Shown here: positions 25,200-34,423 of the stretch, in pieces
How the letters are laid out: each line of letters begins with the position of its first letter
How positions within the stretch are numbered: position 1 is the first letter of the stretch
DNA from: JBOFFC01 sp051648405
GTDB taxonomy: Bacteria; Planctomycetota; Planctomycetia; Pirellulales; Lacipirellulaceae
Length of the DNA: 62,381 nucleotides
Assembly: GCA_051648405.1 (NCBI GenBank)
Contig: JBOFFC010000153.1
Location: 1 to 62,381 of the forward strand
Direction: 5' to 3'
The notes under the pieces: generated by a model
Databases searched by the model: none
What the model was told of the DNA's origin: nothing
The model's input: the letters and a program-made list of their open reading frames with translations, nothing else
Made by a program: the position numbers and the translations under genes

Positions 25200-26443
25200 T
25201 GGCCAAGAAGAAGACCCTGCGGACTGACCTCGGCTTGCCGGCCGACTACGGCGCCCTGCTCGCGTCAATCAAAGAGCGGGTCCTTAGCGCGCAGACCCGG
25301 GCGATCCTGTCGGTCAACCGCGAGATGATCGCCCTCTACTGGGACTTGGGCCGCGAAATCGCCCGCCGACAACAGCAGGAGGGATGGGGCCGGGCGACCG
25401 TCGAGCGACTCGCCGACGACCTGCAGAAGGCGTTCCCCGGCATCGGCGGTCTCTCCCGAACGAACCTGTTCCGGATGCGGGCGTTCTACTTGGCCTACAG
25501 CGGTCCCTCCGGGGTTGTCCCACAGCCTGTGGGACAACTGCCGGGCGAGGAAGAAGACGCCGAATGCCCCCCGAGTGAGGGCGAAAGCCCAATTCTGCCA
25601 CAAGCTGTGGCAGAAATGGGCTCCCTTGGGGCCGCAAGCGGCGACCCGCCGGGGTCGATTCCGCCAGAAGCGGTGGCGGAACTCCCCTGGGGGCATAACG
25701 TGCTACTGCTGGAGCGGGTCAAGGAGACGGGTGAGCGTCTGTGGTACGCCGCAAAAGCCCTTGAGCACGGCTGGAGCCGCGCGGTGCTGACCGCGCAGGT
25801 GGAGTCGGGCCTGTACCGTCGCCAGGGCGCCGCGGTGACAAACTTCGCCGCCCGGCTGCCGGCGCCACAGTCGGACCTTGCGCAGCAAACGCTCAAGGAC
25901 CCCTACGTGTTCGACTTCCTCACGCTGGCAGAAGACGCCGTCGAGCGCGACTTGGAAACGGGGCTCGTCGATCACGTGCAGCGGTTCCTGCTGGAGTTGG
26001 GCGCCGGGTTCGCCTACGTCGGCCGGCAGGTCCACGTCTCGGTCGGCGAGGAGGACTTCTACCTCGACCTGTTGTTCTACCACCTGCGGCTCCGCTGCTA
26101 TGTGGTGATCGACCTGAAGATGCGGAAGTTCACCCCCGAGGACGCGGGGAAGATGAACTTTTACCTGTCGGCAGTGGACACCCAGATGCGTCACGCCGAC
26201 GACGGGCCGGCGATCGGGCTGGTGCTCTGCAAGACGCGGGACCGCGTCGTCGCGGAGTACGCCCTGCGCGACCTCGCCAAACCGATCGGCGTCGCCGAGT
26301 GGCAGGCGGGCCTGGTGCAGAAGCTGCCGGATTCGCTCCAAGGGGTCCTGCCGAGCGTCGAGCAAATCGAGGCCGAGCTGACCGCCGACGTGACAACCGG
26401 CGCGGAGCCCCGCGAGGGATTGGGCGACGGAGGGGACCGATGA
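25199..26443 (+). CDS. DUF1016/YhcG-type PD-(D/E)XK nuclease-like protein
   Basis: The 414-residue product has the DUF1016 N-terminal domain (LGLPADYGALLASIKERV, WGRATVERLADDLQKAFPG) and ends with the PDDEXK nuclease domain (LDLLFYHLRLRCYVVIDLKM, VLCKTRDRVVAEYAL). Between them is an unusual low-complexity linker of about 60 residues holding three related units (VVPQPVGQLP, ILPQAVAEMG, IPPEAVAELP), each encoded by a DNA palindrome. AAGGAG lies eight bases before the ATG. Members are often found within type I restriction loci; the role is uncertain. It overlaps hsdR by four bases. Confidence 0.85.
   Translation: MAKKKTLRTDLGLPADYGALLASIKERVLSAQTRAILSVNREMIALYWDLGREIARRQQQEGWGRATVERLADDLQKAFPGIGGLSRTNLFRMRAFYLAYSGPSGVVPQPVGQLPGEEEDAECPPSEGESPILPQAVAEMGSLGAASGDPPGSIPPEAVAELPWGHNVLLLERVKETGERLWYAAKALEHGWSRAVLTAQVESGLYRRQGAAVTNFAARLPAPQSDLAQQTLKDPYVFDFLTLAEDAVERDLETGLVDHVQRFLLELGAGFAYVGRQVHVSVGEEDFYLDLLFYHLRLRCYVVIDLKMRKFTPEDAGKMNFYLSAVDTQMRHADDGPAIGLVLCKTRDRVVAEYALRDLAKPIGVAEWQAGLVQKLPDSLQGVLPSVEQIEAELTADVTTGAEPREGLGDGGDR
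25514..25681 (+). repeat. Three in-frame palindromes in the DUF1016 gene
   Basis: Perfect inverted repeats occur at 25514-25538 (12-bp arms, GTTGTCCCACAG), 25593-25615 (10-bp arms, TTCTGCCACA) and 25659-25681 (8-bp arms, TTCCGCCA). Each encodes the same peptide theme, P-(Q/E)-x-V-x-(Q/E). The spacing is 79 and 66 bases. They look like successive copies of a coding palindromic element rather than ordinary linker sequence. Confidence 0.7.
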
Positions 26444-29400
26444 ACAACGACCTCCCCTCGTTCCTCGAAGACCAAATCTCGCAGGTCCCGGCCCTACAGT
26501 TGCTGGTGAACCTCGGCTGGCGGTACCTCACCCCCGACGAGGCGGTCGCGCTGCGGGGGGGCCGGCTCGGCAGCGTGCTGCTCGAAGGGGTGCTGGTCGA
26601 GCAGCTGCGGAAACTCAACAAGGTCCGCTTCAAGGGGGGCGAGTACGAGTTCAGCGAGGCAAACCTCCAGTCAGCCGTCCAGGGGATCAAGGACGTGCCT
26701 TACGACGGCCTCGTGCGTACGAGCGAGAAGCTCTACGACCTGCTGGTGCTGGGGAAGAGCCTGCAACAGACGATCCAGGGCGACACCAAGAGCCATCCGC
26801 TGAAGTACATCGACTGGAACCCGGCGACGTGGGCCACGACGAACGTGTTCCACGTCACCGAGGAGTTCGAGGTCGAGCGCACCGGGAGTAAGAAGACGCG
26901 CCGGCCCGACCTAGTGCTGTTCGTCAATGGCATCCCGCTGGCGGTCATTGAATGTAAGCGTCCCGACGCCAAGGACCCGATGGGGCAGGCCGTCTCGCAG
27001 CACCTGCGGAACCAGCGCGACAACGCCGCCTCGGCCGACCCGGACGCGTTGCTTCGCACGATCGACCCCACGGCGGCGAGCAAGGAGGACTTGGAAGCGC
27101 AGGAGCCAGAAATCCCGGGACTGTTCGTCTTCGCCCAGTTGCTGCTGGCCGTTTCGAAGAATGAGGCGAAGTACGGCACGACCGGCACGGCCGCCAAGTT
27201 CTGGGCCGTGTGGCGCGAGGAGGTCGATGCGGAGCTGCGGCCGCTAGTGAACGAGCCGCTGGCGAGCGAGGTGGAAGAGCGGCTCTTCGCGCTCCGCCCG
27301 GCCCAGGTGCGGGAGTGGTTCGCGGAGCTGGCCAAGGCGCCGCGAGACGTGACCCCACAGGACCGGACGCTCTACAGCCTGTGCCGCCCCGAGCGGCTGC
27401 TCGACCTGGCGTACGACTTCATCGTGTTCGACGCGGGCGAGAAGAAGGTCGCCCGCTACCAGCAGTACTTCACGGTCAAGAACGTGCTGGAGCGGATCCG
27501 GCAGCGAGACGCCGAGGGGCGCCGCCTGGGGGGCGTCGTTTGGCACACGCAGGGGAGCGGCAAGTCGCTGACCATGGTGATGCTCGCCAAGGCGATCGCG
27601 CGGCTGCGGCTCCCCGGCTACAAGATCGTGCTGGTGACCGACCGCGTCGACCTCGACGACCAGATCTACAAGACGTTCGCCCACTGCGACATGGCGCCGG
27701 TCCAGGCGGCTAGCGGCAAGGACCTGTCAGTGCTGCTCGCGGGTCCCAAGAGCCGCGTCGTGACGACGATCATCGACAAGTTCGAGAACGCCGTCCTCAA
27801 AGGGCAGCTACGCAACGAGAGCGACAACGTGTTCGTGCTGGTGGACGAGAGCCACCGCGGCCAGTACGGGGCGATGCATGGCAGGATGCGTAAAGCGCTC
27901 CCCAATGCGTGCTTCATCGGCTTCACGGGGACGCCGGTAAAGAAGAAAGAAAAGGACACCGTCGATAAGTTCGGCGGCCTGATCCAGCCGACGTATTCGA
28001 TCCGGCGGGCGGTGGAGGACAAGGCGGTCGTCCCTTTGCTCTACGAGGGACGCGACGTGGAGCAGCGAGTCGATCGGGCCAGCATCGACCGGTGGTTCGA
28101 GGTCATCACGACAAACCTCACGGACCAACAGCGGGCCGACCTGAAGAAGAAGTTCACCACGACCGACCAGCTCAACAAGGCGCAGCAGAAGGTCCGCGAG
28201 ATCGCGCTGGACATCAGCCTGCACTACCGCGACACGTGGCAGGGGACCCCCTACAAAGCGCAGCTCGTCGCGCAGGACAAGGCGACCGGACTCATGTTCA
28301 AGGACTTCCTCGACGAGTTCGGCATGGTGTCTTCCGAGGTGCTCATCTCCGGGCCGGACGACCGGGAGGGGAACGAGGAAGTCAACGAGGAAGACCTGCC
28401 CGCCGTCCAGAAGTTCTGGAAGCGGATGATGGCAAGGCACGGGAGCGAGAAGCAGTACAACGACAACGTGATTGCCGGATTCAAGAGCGGAGACGCGCCG
28501 GAGGTGATCATCGTCGTCGATAAACTTCTAACCGGCTTCGACGCGCCGCGAAATACGGTGCTCTACCTGACCCGCCAGCTCAAGGACCACACGCTTCTTC
28601 AAGCGATCGCTCGCGTGAATCGGCTCTGCCCAGGCAAGGACTTCGGGTACATCATCGACTACCGCGGCGTGCTCCAGAACCTGAACAAGGCGTTCGACCT
28701 TTACGGCAAGATGGAGGAATACGACGCGGCGGACCTCGACGCGACCCTGACCAACGTCGCCGAAGAGATCGACAGACTGCCGAGGCTCCACACGGAACTG
28801 CTGGATGTCTTCCGCGGAGTCAAGAACAACCGGGACGAGGAGCAGTATGAGCGGCTACTCGCCGACCCTGAGGTTCGCGAGCAGTTCTACGAATGCCTCC
28901 GCGACTTTGGCCGCGCGCTGACCGTCGCCCTCTCTTCGACTCGGTTCATCGAACAGACCGTGGACGCCAAGGTCGAGCGCTACCGCAAGGACCTGGCGTT
29001 CTTCGTCAAGCTGCGGGCGAGCGTCCGGCGGCGTTACGCCGAGGTGGTCGACTTCAAGGAGTTCGAGGCTCGAATCCAGAAGCTGATCGACACGCACGTC
29101 TCGACCGGCGCCGTCGAGACCGTGACCTCGCTCGTGAATATCTTCGACAAAGACGCGTTCCTGCAGGAGCTTGAGAAGATCGAAGGGACGGCCTCGAAGG
29201 CCGACACCATCGCGCATCGGACGAAGCGGACGATCGAGGAGCGGATGGACGAGGACCCCGCCTTCTACCGGCGGTTCTCGGAAATGCTCGAAGACGCGAT
29301 CCGTGCTTTCAGAGAGCAGAGGCTCGCAGATCGTGACTATCTACGGCGGGTGACGGAGATCGCCGAGTCACTCCGCGAGCGCCGTAACGATGACGTTCCC

Positions 29401-29712
29401 GAGTCACTTCGGCATCGCGACGCGGCGAAGGCGTTCTACGGAGTGCTCCGCGAGGCGATTTCAGTTCTGAGCCACGAAGCCGAGAGCGACGAGGCTATCG
29501 CCATTGCTTCTGCTAGGATCGACGACTCCGTTGCAAACGAGCGGATTGTCGGTTGGACGACGAACCAAGACGTTCTGAACCGGATGAGGACGCTCATCGA
29601 AGACGCCCTCTTCGACCTCCGCGCCGAGACGGGTTGGGATGGTGGGATCGACGAGATCGACGAACTCATTGAACGCTGTCTAGATGTAGCTCGTCGGAGG
29701 TATGCGGCGTGA
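26440..29712 (+). CDS. hsdR: Type I restriction endonuclease subunit HsdR
   Basis: The 1090-residue protein has the nuclease motif D157...E171-C-K173 (VIECKRPD). It continues with the motor domain: Walker A TQGSGKS (K375), DESH at 469-472, FIGFTGTPVKK and a C-terminal helicase part (VDKLLTGFDAPRN, QAIARVNRL). HsdR cleaves unmodified DNA after ATP-driven translocation in complex with HsdM and HsdS. The length is usual for the family. It starts four bases inside the DUF1016 stop, and its own stop overlaps the next gene. All key residues look intact, so the system may be active. Confidence 0.95.
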   Translation: MNNDLPSFLEDQISQVPALQLLVNLGWRYLTPDEAVALRGGRLGSVLLEGVLVEQLRKLNKVRFKGGEYEFSEANLQSAVQGIKDVPYDGLVRTSEKLYDLLVLGKSLQQTIQGDTKSHPLKYIDWNPATWATTNVFHVTEEFEVERTGSKKTRRPDLVLFVNGIPLAVIECKRPDAKDPMGQAVSQHLRNQRDNAASADPDALLRTIDPTAASKEDLEAQEPEIPGLFVFAQLLLAVSKNEAKYGTTGTAAKFWAVWREEVDAELRPLVNEPLASEVEERLFALRPAQVREWFAELAKAPRDVTPQDRTLYSLCRPERLLDLAYDFIVFDAGEKKVARYQQYFTVKNVLERIRQRDAEGRRLGGVVWHTQGSGKSLTMVMLAKAIARLRLPGYKIVLVTDRVDLDDQIYKTFAHCDMAPVQAASGKDLSVLLAGPKSRVVTTIIDKFENAVLKGQLRNESDNVFVLVDESHRGQYGAMHGRMRKALPNACFIGFTGTPVKKKEKDTVDKFGGLIQPTYSIRRAVEDKAVVPLLYEGRDVEQRVDRASIDRWFEVITTNLTDQQRADLKKKFTTTDQLNKAQQKVREIALDISLHYRDTWQGTPYKAQLVAQDKATGLMFKDFLDEFGMVSSEVLISGPDDREGNEEVNEEDLPAVQKFWKRMMARHGSEKQYNDNVIAGFKSGDAPEVIIVVDKLLTGFDAPRNTVLYLTRQLKDHTLLQAIARVNRLCPGKDFGYIIDYRGVLQNLNKAFDLYGKMEEYDAADLDATLTNVAEEIDRLPRLHTELLDVFRGVKNNRDEEQYERLLADPEVREQFYECLRDFGRALTVALSSTRFIEQTVDAKVERYRKDLAFFVKLRASVRRRYAEVVDFKEFEARIQKLIDTHVSTGAVETVTSLVNIFDKDAFLQELEKIEGTASKADTIAHRTKRTIEERMDEDPAFYRRFSEMLEDAIRAFREQRLADRDYLRRVTEIAESLRERRNDDVPESLRHRDAAKAFYGVLREAISVLSHEAESDEAIAIASARIDDSVANERIVGWTTNQDVLNRMRTLIEDALFDLRAETGWDGGIDEIDELIERCLDVARRRYAA

Positions 29713-30446
29713 TCGAGACTAGCGGCGAAGGTGATGCATACTTCCTGGTCGTGGGAGGGCAGCGGATCCAGTTCCGAGTCGACAGAGCCGACCGCAAGCG
29801 GCTACGAATCACCGTACACCCAGATTGCGTTCTCGAAGTCGTCGCGCCACAAGCGGCGCCGATCGGGGAAGTGATCGCACGAGTTGAAAAGCGATCGCGA
29901 TGGGTGCTAAGACAATGGCGCCGCTTCAACGATCGACTGCCTGAGCAATCCGGCCGTCGACACCTGAGTGGCGAGGCCTTCCGCTATCTGGGCAGGCAGT
30001 ATCGGCTCAAGATCGAGCTATCAGACGCCTGGGATGTGAAGCTGCTGGCAGGAAGACTTGTTGTCCGCTCACCTAGCCCAGACGAAGGACAGCAGGTTGC
30101 GCAACGCGTAGAGGTGTGGTTTCGTTCCCGCGCGAAGGAGGTCGTTCAGAGGCGGTTACTCTCCTGTCTCGATAAGTGCCCGATCCTCAAGAGAGTAGCC
30201 CCCACGAAGGTGACGCTACGGAAGATGTCGCGGCGATGGGGGAGCTGCAATCGATCCGGCGCGATACTTATAAATCCTGATCTGATTTGCGCTCCAACTC
30301 ACTGTATCGACTACGTCCTGATTCACGAGCTTTGCCATCTACGGGAGCACAGTCACGGACCCGAGTTCTATCGACTACTGAGCGCATGCCTCCCTGATTG
30401 GCAGATTCGTAAGGATCGACTTGAGGGACAGGATTGGCGTCGATGA
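29709..30446 (+). CDS. YgjP-type (DUF45) metallopeptidase-like protein
   Basis: The 245-residue protein begins with a beta-rich domain (RKRLRITVHPDCVLEVVAP) and ends with the metal motif H206-E-L-C-H210 followed by H214-S-H216-GPEFY, characteristic of the YgjP/DUF45 family. Such genes are often the last gene of type I restriction operons; their substrate is unknown. The GTG start overlaps the hsdR stop by four bases. Base composition falls towards lower GC from about 29.3 kb to 30.5 kb compared with the rest of the operon. Confidence 0.85.
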   Translation: MIETSGEGDAYFLVVGGQRIQFRVDRADRKRLRITVHPDCVLEVVAPQAAPIGEVIARVEKRSRWVLRQWRRFNDRLPEQSGRRHLSGEAFRYLGRQYRLKIELSDAWDVKLLAGRLVVRSPSPDEGQQVAQRVEVWFRSRAKEVVQRRLLSCLDKCPILKRVAPTKVTLRKMSRRWGSCNRSGAILINPDLICAPTHCIDYVLIHELCHLREHSHGPEFYRLLSACLPDWQIRKDRLEGQDWRR

Positions 30447-30847
30447 GTTCGCGATCGACTACCTCTTCGATCGAAGCATATCTGGGTGCTCTTCCCCTGC
30501 TGTGATCAACCGCACGACGGCTCGGCGAGTACTTGCGGCTCGCAGGGGCGGCGTCAACTACGCGGTTAAGCCCGTCGATTTTGGCCTCCTCCAGGCAGGG
30601 TAGGCCTGAAGGTGCAGGCTTTCGCTGGGCTCGTTGCTTGCGTCCGGATTCGAAAAGGATCTTCGGGACGAAGCTCGTCGCTTCGGGTACTGAATCGGGT
30701 ACAGAACCCATCGCAAACGGCAGAAGTCAGTGTAAGATTCGCGACGTTACGGTGAGTTGATGGATGTCGTTGTGGAGCCGTAAGTCCTTGTGCGTTCGAC
30801 GGTAAGGTCGATCACCCCCGAGCACTTCGAACCCTGCCGAGCCGACC
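30447..30847. other. Intergenic stretch between defence operon and integrase-bearing region
   Basis: About 400 bases show no credible gene; short ORFs here have no recognisable features. No strong terminator is visible directly after the YgjP gene. The right end merges into a tRNA 3' remnant. This probably marks the boundary between two integrated elements. Confidence 0.4.
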
Positions 30848-30888
30848 TTCTAATCCGCAGGTCGGTGGTTCGAATCCACCCGGGCGCG
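30848..30888 (+). other. tRNA-Arg(TCT)-like 3' remnant, candidate attachment site (left)
   Basis: This 41-base stretch from TTCTAATCCGCAG to CCCGGGCGCG matches the anticodon-loop-to-acceptor end of a tRNA, with an intact T arm (GTGGTTCGAATCCAC). The 5' half of a tRNA is absent upstream. Integrases often target tRNA 3' ends, leaving such fragments. The adjacent integrase gene ends inside it (stop at 30850). A related copy lies in the same orientation at 57946-57987. Confidence 0.7.
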
Positions 30889-31704
30889 CTTCGTCAGTCG
30901 GTGCCAAAGCGTGCTGGGCGTGCCTAGCAGCCGCTCCACAAGGATCGGGTGGAGCGGGAGCGTGTCCTCGCGCCGCCGCTTGCTGTAAGCAGCCCTTAGC
31001 CGCACTGAGGGGCTCTCGCCGTCGAGGTCGAGCGACGCCGCCGTGAGCGAGGCGAGCTCCCGTCGGCGGAAGCCCGTCCAACTCGCCGTCAGGTAGAGCA
31101 TCGCCCGCTCGGGGCCGCTCATCCCCTGGACGGAATTCCCGCTTGCCGCAGCGGCGAGCAGCCGCTCGAACTCTTCGTCGGTGAGGGCCCTCCGGTCGTG
31201 CCGCCGGTCGGTCCGCACGTCAACCGGCTTGAGCGCGGCGAGCGGGCTGCGAGGCAGCCGCTCGTTCGCCACGAGCCAGTTGCAGAACGCCTTGACCGTG
31301 GTCAGGTAGTAGTTGTTGGTCTGGGCGGAGAAGCGGTCAGACTCGTTTCGCTGCTTCGCGAGCCACGCAGCGATCTTCGGGCCGTCGATGTCGGCAAGGC
31401 GTTGAAGCCGGCACTCCGAGGCGACCCCCTCTAGTCGGACGACTAGCAGCCTCACGTGCTTCTTCGTCCCTCCCTTCGCCAGGCAGTGGTCGCGGTAGGC
31501 GGTTAGGTGCTCTACCAGCGGCCGCTTCGCGTGCTCCTCAAAAGGGTCGTAGAGGCCGGACGCCTTGCGCTCGGCCCGATAGGTGAGCTCCGTGAGCGTC
31601 GCAAGGGAGGAGGCCTTGTCGACTGCGAGCTGCTTGCGGTGTCGGCGACCGCTGGGGTCGGTGTACTCGCCGTACCACTTCTTCTTGCTTTTCTCGCGAA
31701 CCAT
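30850..31704 (-). pseudogene. Tyrosine recombinase/integrase, truncated before the catalytic C-terminus
   Basis: The 284-residue frame has the N-terminal arm-binding region (KKWYGEYTDPSGRRHRKQL), a core-binding domain (TNNYYLTTVKAFCNWL) and the first catalytic part, including the Arg motif WTGFRRRELASL and the following KRRREDTLPLH. The HxxR box, the His/Trp and the nucleophilic Tyr are missing. The last residues (TKRARVDSNHRPAD) are simply the antisense of the tRNA remnant. A full tyrosine recombinase should be some 100 residues longer here. It is therefore probably inactive, presumably after a deletion up to the attachment site. Confidence 0.8.
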
Positions 31705-31909
31705 CCGAGCGCCGGGCGCTGCATTTTTCGACTACCGATCGCGGCTCTGCCCGCCGATGCCGAGGGTGCCGACGCGCTGAAACGCGCATAAAAGCTTAGC
31801 TTTTGCGGCGCCGCTCGATCTCTCGGCTACTAAAGTGGAGGTCTGCGACCGGGCCGCGGCGGCCCCGTTCCGACGACTCCTCCCCTCTTCGAATCCGCCG
31901 ACGAACTCG

Positions 31910-33070
31910 ATGCTGCCCCGACCAGCAGTTCGCATCGCCGTGTTGGTCGATACCTCGACCGCGTGGGGACGTCGTTTGATCCACGGCGTCCTGTCGTACG
32001 CGCGGGTCCACGGGCCCTGGGACATCTGGCTCGAGGCGCGCGGGCAATCGGAGTCGCTGCGCCTGCCGTCAGGCTGGTGTGGCGACGGCGTGATTGCCCG
32101 CGTCTCGTCGGAGGCGATGGCCCGCCACCTCGCCGAGCGCAACGTGCCGGTCGTGAACGTCTCCGGGATCCGCGTCGAGGGGGTCAACCTCCCGCGTGTC
32201 TGTACTGACAACGACCGGTTCGCCGAGGTCGCGGTGAGCCATTTCTTCGACCGCGGGATCCGAACCGTCGCCTACGTCGGCCTGCACTCGCGAGCTTACT
32301 CGCTTGACCGGCAGGAGGCGGTGGAGCGTGCGTGTCGCGCGTGCAACTGCCGCTTCGAGGTCTTTCGCCACTCAACGAACGAGCGCAACACAAATCGGTG
32401 GGAGCAAGAGCGTCGGCGGCTGAGCGATTGGCTTCAGCAACTCCCGAAGCCGACAGGAGTCTTGGCGTGGGGAGTGCGACGCGGCAACGACATCATCGAA
32501 GAGGCGATGCACCGGGGGATCCGCGTCCCGGAGGAGATCGCGGTCCTGGGGGACGACGACGAGCTGCTCTGCGAGGCGGTTCAGCCCCCCCTCTCGGGGG
32601 TCAAGGTCCCCTCGGAGCAGATCGGCCTCGAAGCGGCGGCGATCCTCGACAAGCTCGTCAAGGGAGAGCAGGTCGCTCGTGACGACGTGAAGCTCGCGCC
32701 GACGGGAGTCGTGTGTCGCGCCTCGACCGACGTCCTAGCGATCGCCGACCAGGAAGTCGCCGAAGCGATCCGGCTGATCCGCGCGAGTGCGAGCCACCCC
32801 CTCGCCGTCTCCGACGTCGCCGAGACACTGGCGATCAGCCGCCGATCGTTGGAGCGCCGCTTCAAGGAGATCCTCAACCGGACCGTCGGCGAAGAGATCG
32901 CCCGCGTCCACCTGGAGCAGGCGAAGCTGCTGCTGGGGACGACCGAAATACCCGTGCCGGCGGTGGCCGCGGCGTCCGGCTATGGGTCGCCCGAGTACTT
33001 GGCGACGATCATCAAGCGGCACACGGGGATGACGCCGCGGCAGTACCGCCGGCTGTGCCGCGGCAAGTGA
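31910..33070 (+). CDS. XylR-type transcriptional regulator (LacI-like sensor plus AraC HTH)
   Basis: The 386-residue protein begins with a periplasmic-binding/LacI-type ligand domain (VRIAVLVDTSTAWGRRLIHGVLSYAR, VCTDNDRFAEVAVSHFFDRGI, VAVLGDDDELLCE). It ends with an AraC-family DNA-binding domain (VSDVAETLAISRRSLERRFKEILN and GYGSPEYLATIIKRHTGMTPRQYRR). This is the layout of xylose-type regulators such as XylR. It lies at the left of the polysaccharide-use region and probably senses a sugar released by the downstream enzymes. The ATG at 31910 was chosen because the longer upstream part does not belong to the family. Confidence 0.85.
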   Translation: MLPRPAVRIAVLVDTSTAWGRRLIHGVLSYARVHGPWDIWLEARGQSESLRLPSGWCGDGVIARVSSEAMARHLAERNVPVVNVSGIRVEGVNLPRVCTDNDRFAEVAVSHFFDRGIRTVAYVGLHSRAYSLDRQEAVERACRACNCRFEVFRHSTNERNTNRWEQERRRLSDWLQQLPKPTGVLAWGVRRGNDIIEEAMHRGIRVPEEIAVLGDDDELLCEAVQPPLSGVKVPSEQIGLEAAAILDKLVKGEQVARDDVKLAPTGVVCRASTDVLAIADQEVAEAIRLIRASASHPLAVSDVAETLAISRRSLERRFKEILNRTVGEEIARVHLEQAKLLLGTTEIPVPAVAAASGYGSPEYLATIIKRHTGMTPRQYRRLCRGK

Positions 33071-33251
33071 ATTGCCGCCCGGCGCGACACCGAGCGGTTG
33101 TCGCATTCGTCGATTTGTTTTGCGCATCTTCCGATTGTGAGTACCCCCGCCGCCGATCACTCTTCATAGCAACTCGTCTTCCGCTCTTCGTACGTCAGCC
33201 GGTTCGGCTCGCACCTTTTCTGCAACGCCTGCAACCTTCAAGGTCCGCCCG

Positions 33252-34019
33252 ATGGTATCTGCGCTTCGCTTGTTCCTCGCAGCCGCGGCTTCGCTAGTGG
33301 CAATCGCCTGCTCGGTGACCCCCAACGTCGCGATGGGGGTGATCGTGGCTCGGTACGACTTCGCCACCGACCCTGCCGTATCGACTGATACCGACCTGAG
33401 CTCGACAGCCGGCCCGTGGGTCCCGGCAAACCTGGGTACGACCCCAAATCCGACCCCGCCGAATACACCGTTCGTGAACTCGGGGATTAGCGCCTCAGGC
33501 CAAGCGTTCGTACGGGGCACGGGGACGGGTATACCGCTCGCCACTACGACAGCGAGCAACATCAACCCGGCATCGACCGTCTCTTTTCATTCCTTTAAGT
33601 TGACAGTTGACGGGATCCTTCCCGGCCAGACGCTCAGTCTTACCAAGATTTCTTTCGATCGACGCGCTGACTCAGGCCAGCGCGGGTGGACGGAGCTTTA
33701 CTCCGACGCAACGGGCTTCACGACCGCAAACCGACTTGGTCAACACTTCACCTTCTCAACGTCTACCGTTTCAACGTTTCACAACCTCCCCGTATCAGGT
33801 CCGCTGGCCAACTTGGCGCCGGGGTCTGAGGTCGAGTTTCGCTTCTATTTTTCAACGACGGCTACTACTAACGTCAACAACGTCCAGCGAATCGACAACG
33901 TAGTTCTGGAAGGCAACGTCGTGGGAACACCGAGCGCCGTTCCCGAGCCGTCAGCCTTCGCCTTCTTCTCGCTGATGGGCTTTTCGAGCTGCCTCCTTCG
34001 GCGGCCGGGTCGTTCCTGA
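33252..34019 (+). CDS. Exported PEP-CTERM protein
   Basis: The 255-residue product has a signal peptide (MVSALRLFLAAAASLVAIACSV), a beta-rich body (FDRRADSGQRGWTELYSDATGF) and a C-terminal VPEPSAFAFFSLMGFSSCLL-RR sorting signal. The body resembles the N-terminal domain of the next large protein (ATGFTAANQLFG). There is no enzymatic motif. GC content is lower than in neighbours. Function unknown; an envelope or extracellular matrix location is likely. Confidence 0.75.
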   Translation: MVSALRLFLAAAASLVAIACSVTPNVAMGVIVARYDFATDPAVSTDTDLSSTAGPWVPANLGTTPNPTPPNTPFVNSGISASGQAFVRGTGTGIPLATTTASNINPASTVSFHSFKLTVDGILPGQTLSLTKISFDRRADSGQRGWTELYSDATGFTTANRLGQHFTFSTSTVSTFHNLPVSGPLANLAPGSEVEFRFYFSTTATTNVNNVQRIDNVVLEGNVVGTPSAVPEPSAFAFFSLMGFSSCLLRRPGRS

Positions 34020-34423
34020 CGTTCGGACTCGTCGGGCTGCTGACCGCGTTAGGGTGCGTAGCCGCTAGGCCTCTCGGCGTAGACTGTTCGCCTTGAGCTA
34101 GGCCCGAGGCCGGGCCTGCGTTTCGCCATCGGCGTTAGGCGTCGATGGCGAGGCCCAGCGCCGGGCAGAGAGCGCCCTTGAGCCTGGAGCCCGCACAATC
34201 GGCGCAGGTGCGTTGACCCGCTGTCGCGTTTCCGAAGCTTTTTTCCGCTTCCGTCTCTACCACGTCCCAGCGGGTGGGATCAAGCTGCTAAAGCTCTTCT
34301 TGCCGACCGCGGTTCCTTGCCCGGTCCGTCGCGCGAGCTCTTCGAAGTTCTTTTCCGCACAACGATCGCTCTACAAGGCGTTAGTGAGCGATTCGGGGCG
34401 TCTACTACCTGGGAGTCAACTCA
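34020..34423. other. Intergenic region with two hairpins upstream of the large PEP-CTERM gene
   Basis: AGGCCCG-AGGC-CGGGCCT (34100-34117) and TCGCCATCG-GCGTTAGGCGT-CGATGGCGA (34123-34151) are adjacent perfect stems, probably terminating or separating transcription of the preceding gene. The rest is a leader with a poly-T tract around 34241-34246 and GGGAG before the ATG at 34424. No gene was seen. Confidence 0.45.

Noticed and set aside
30812..31081. Minus-strand ORF ending in a PGGFEPPTCGLE-like sequence
   Set aside because: This is the antisense reading of a tRNA 3' end, a common annotation artefact; the same occurs at 57779-58243.
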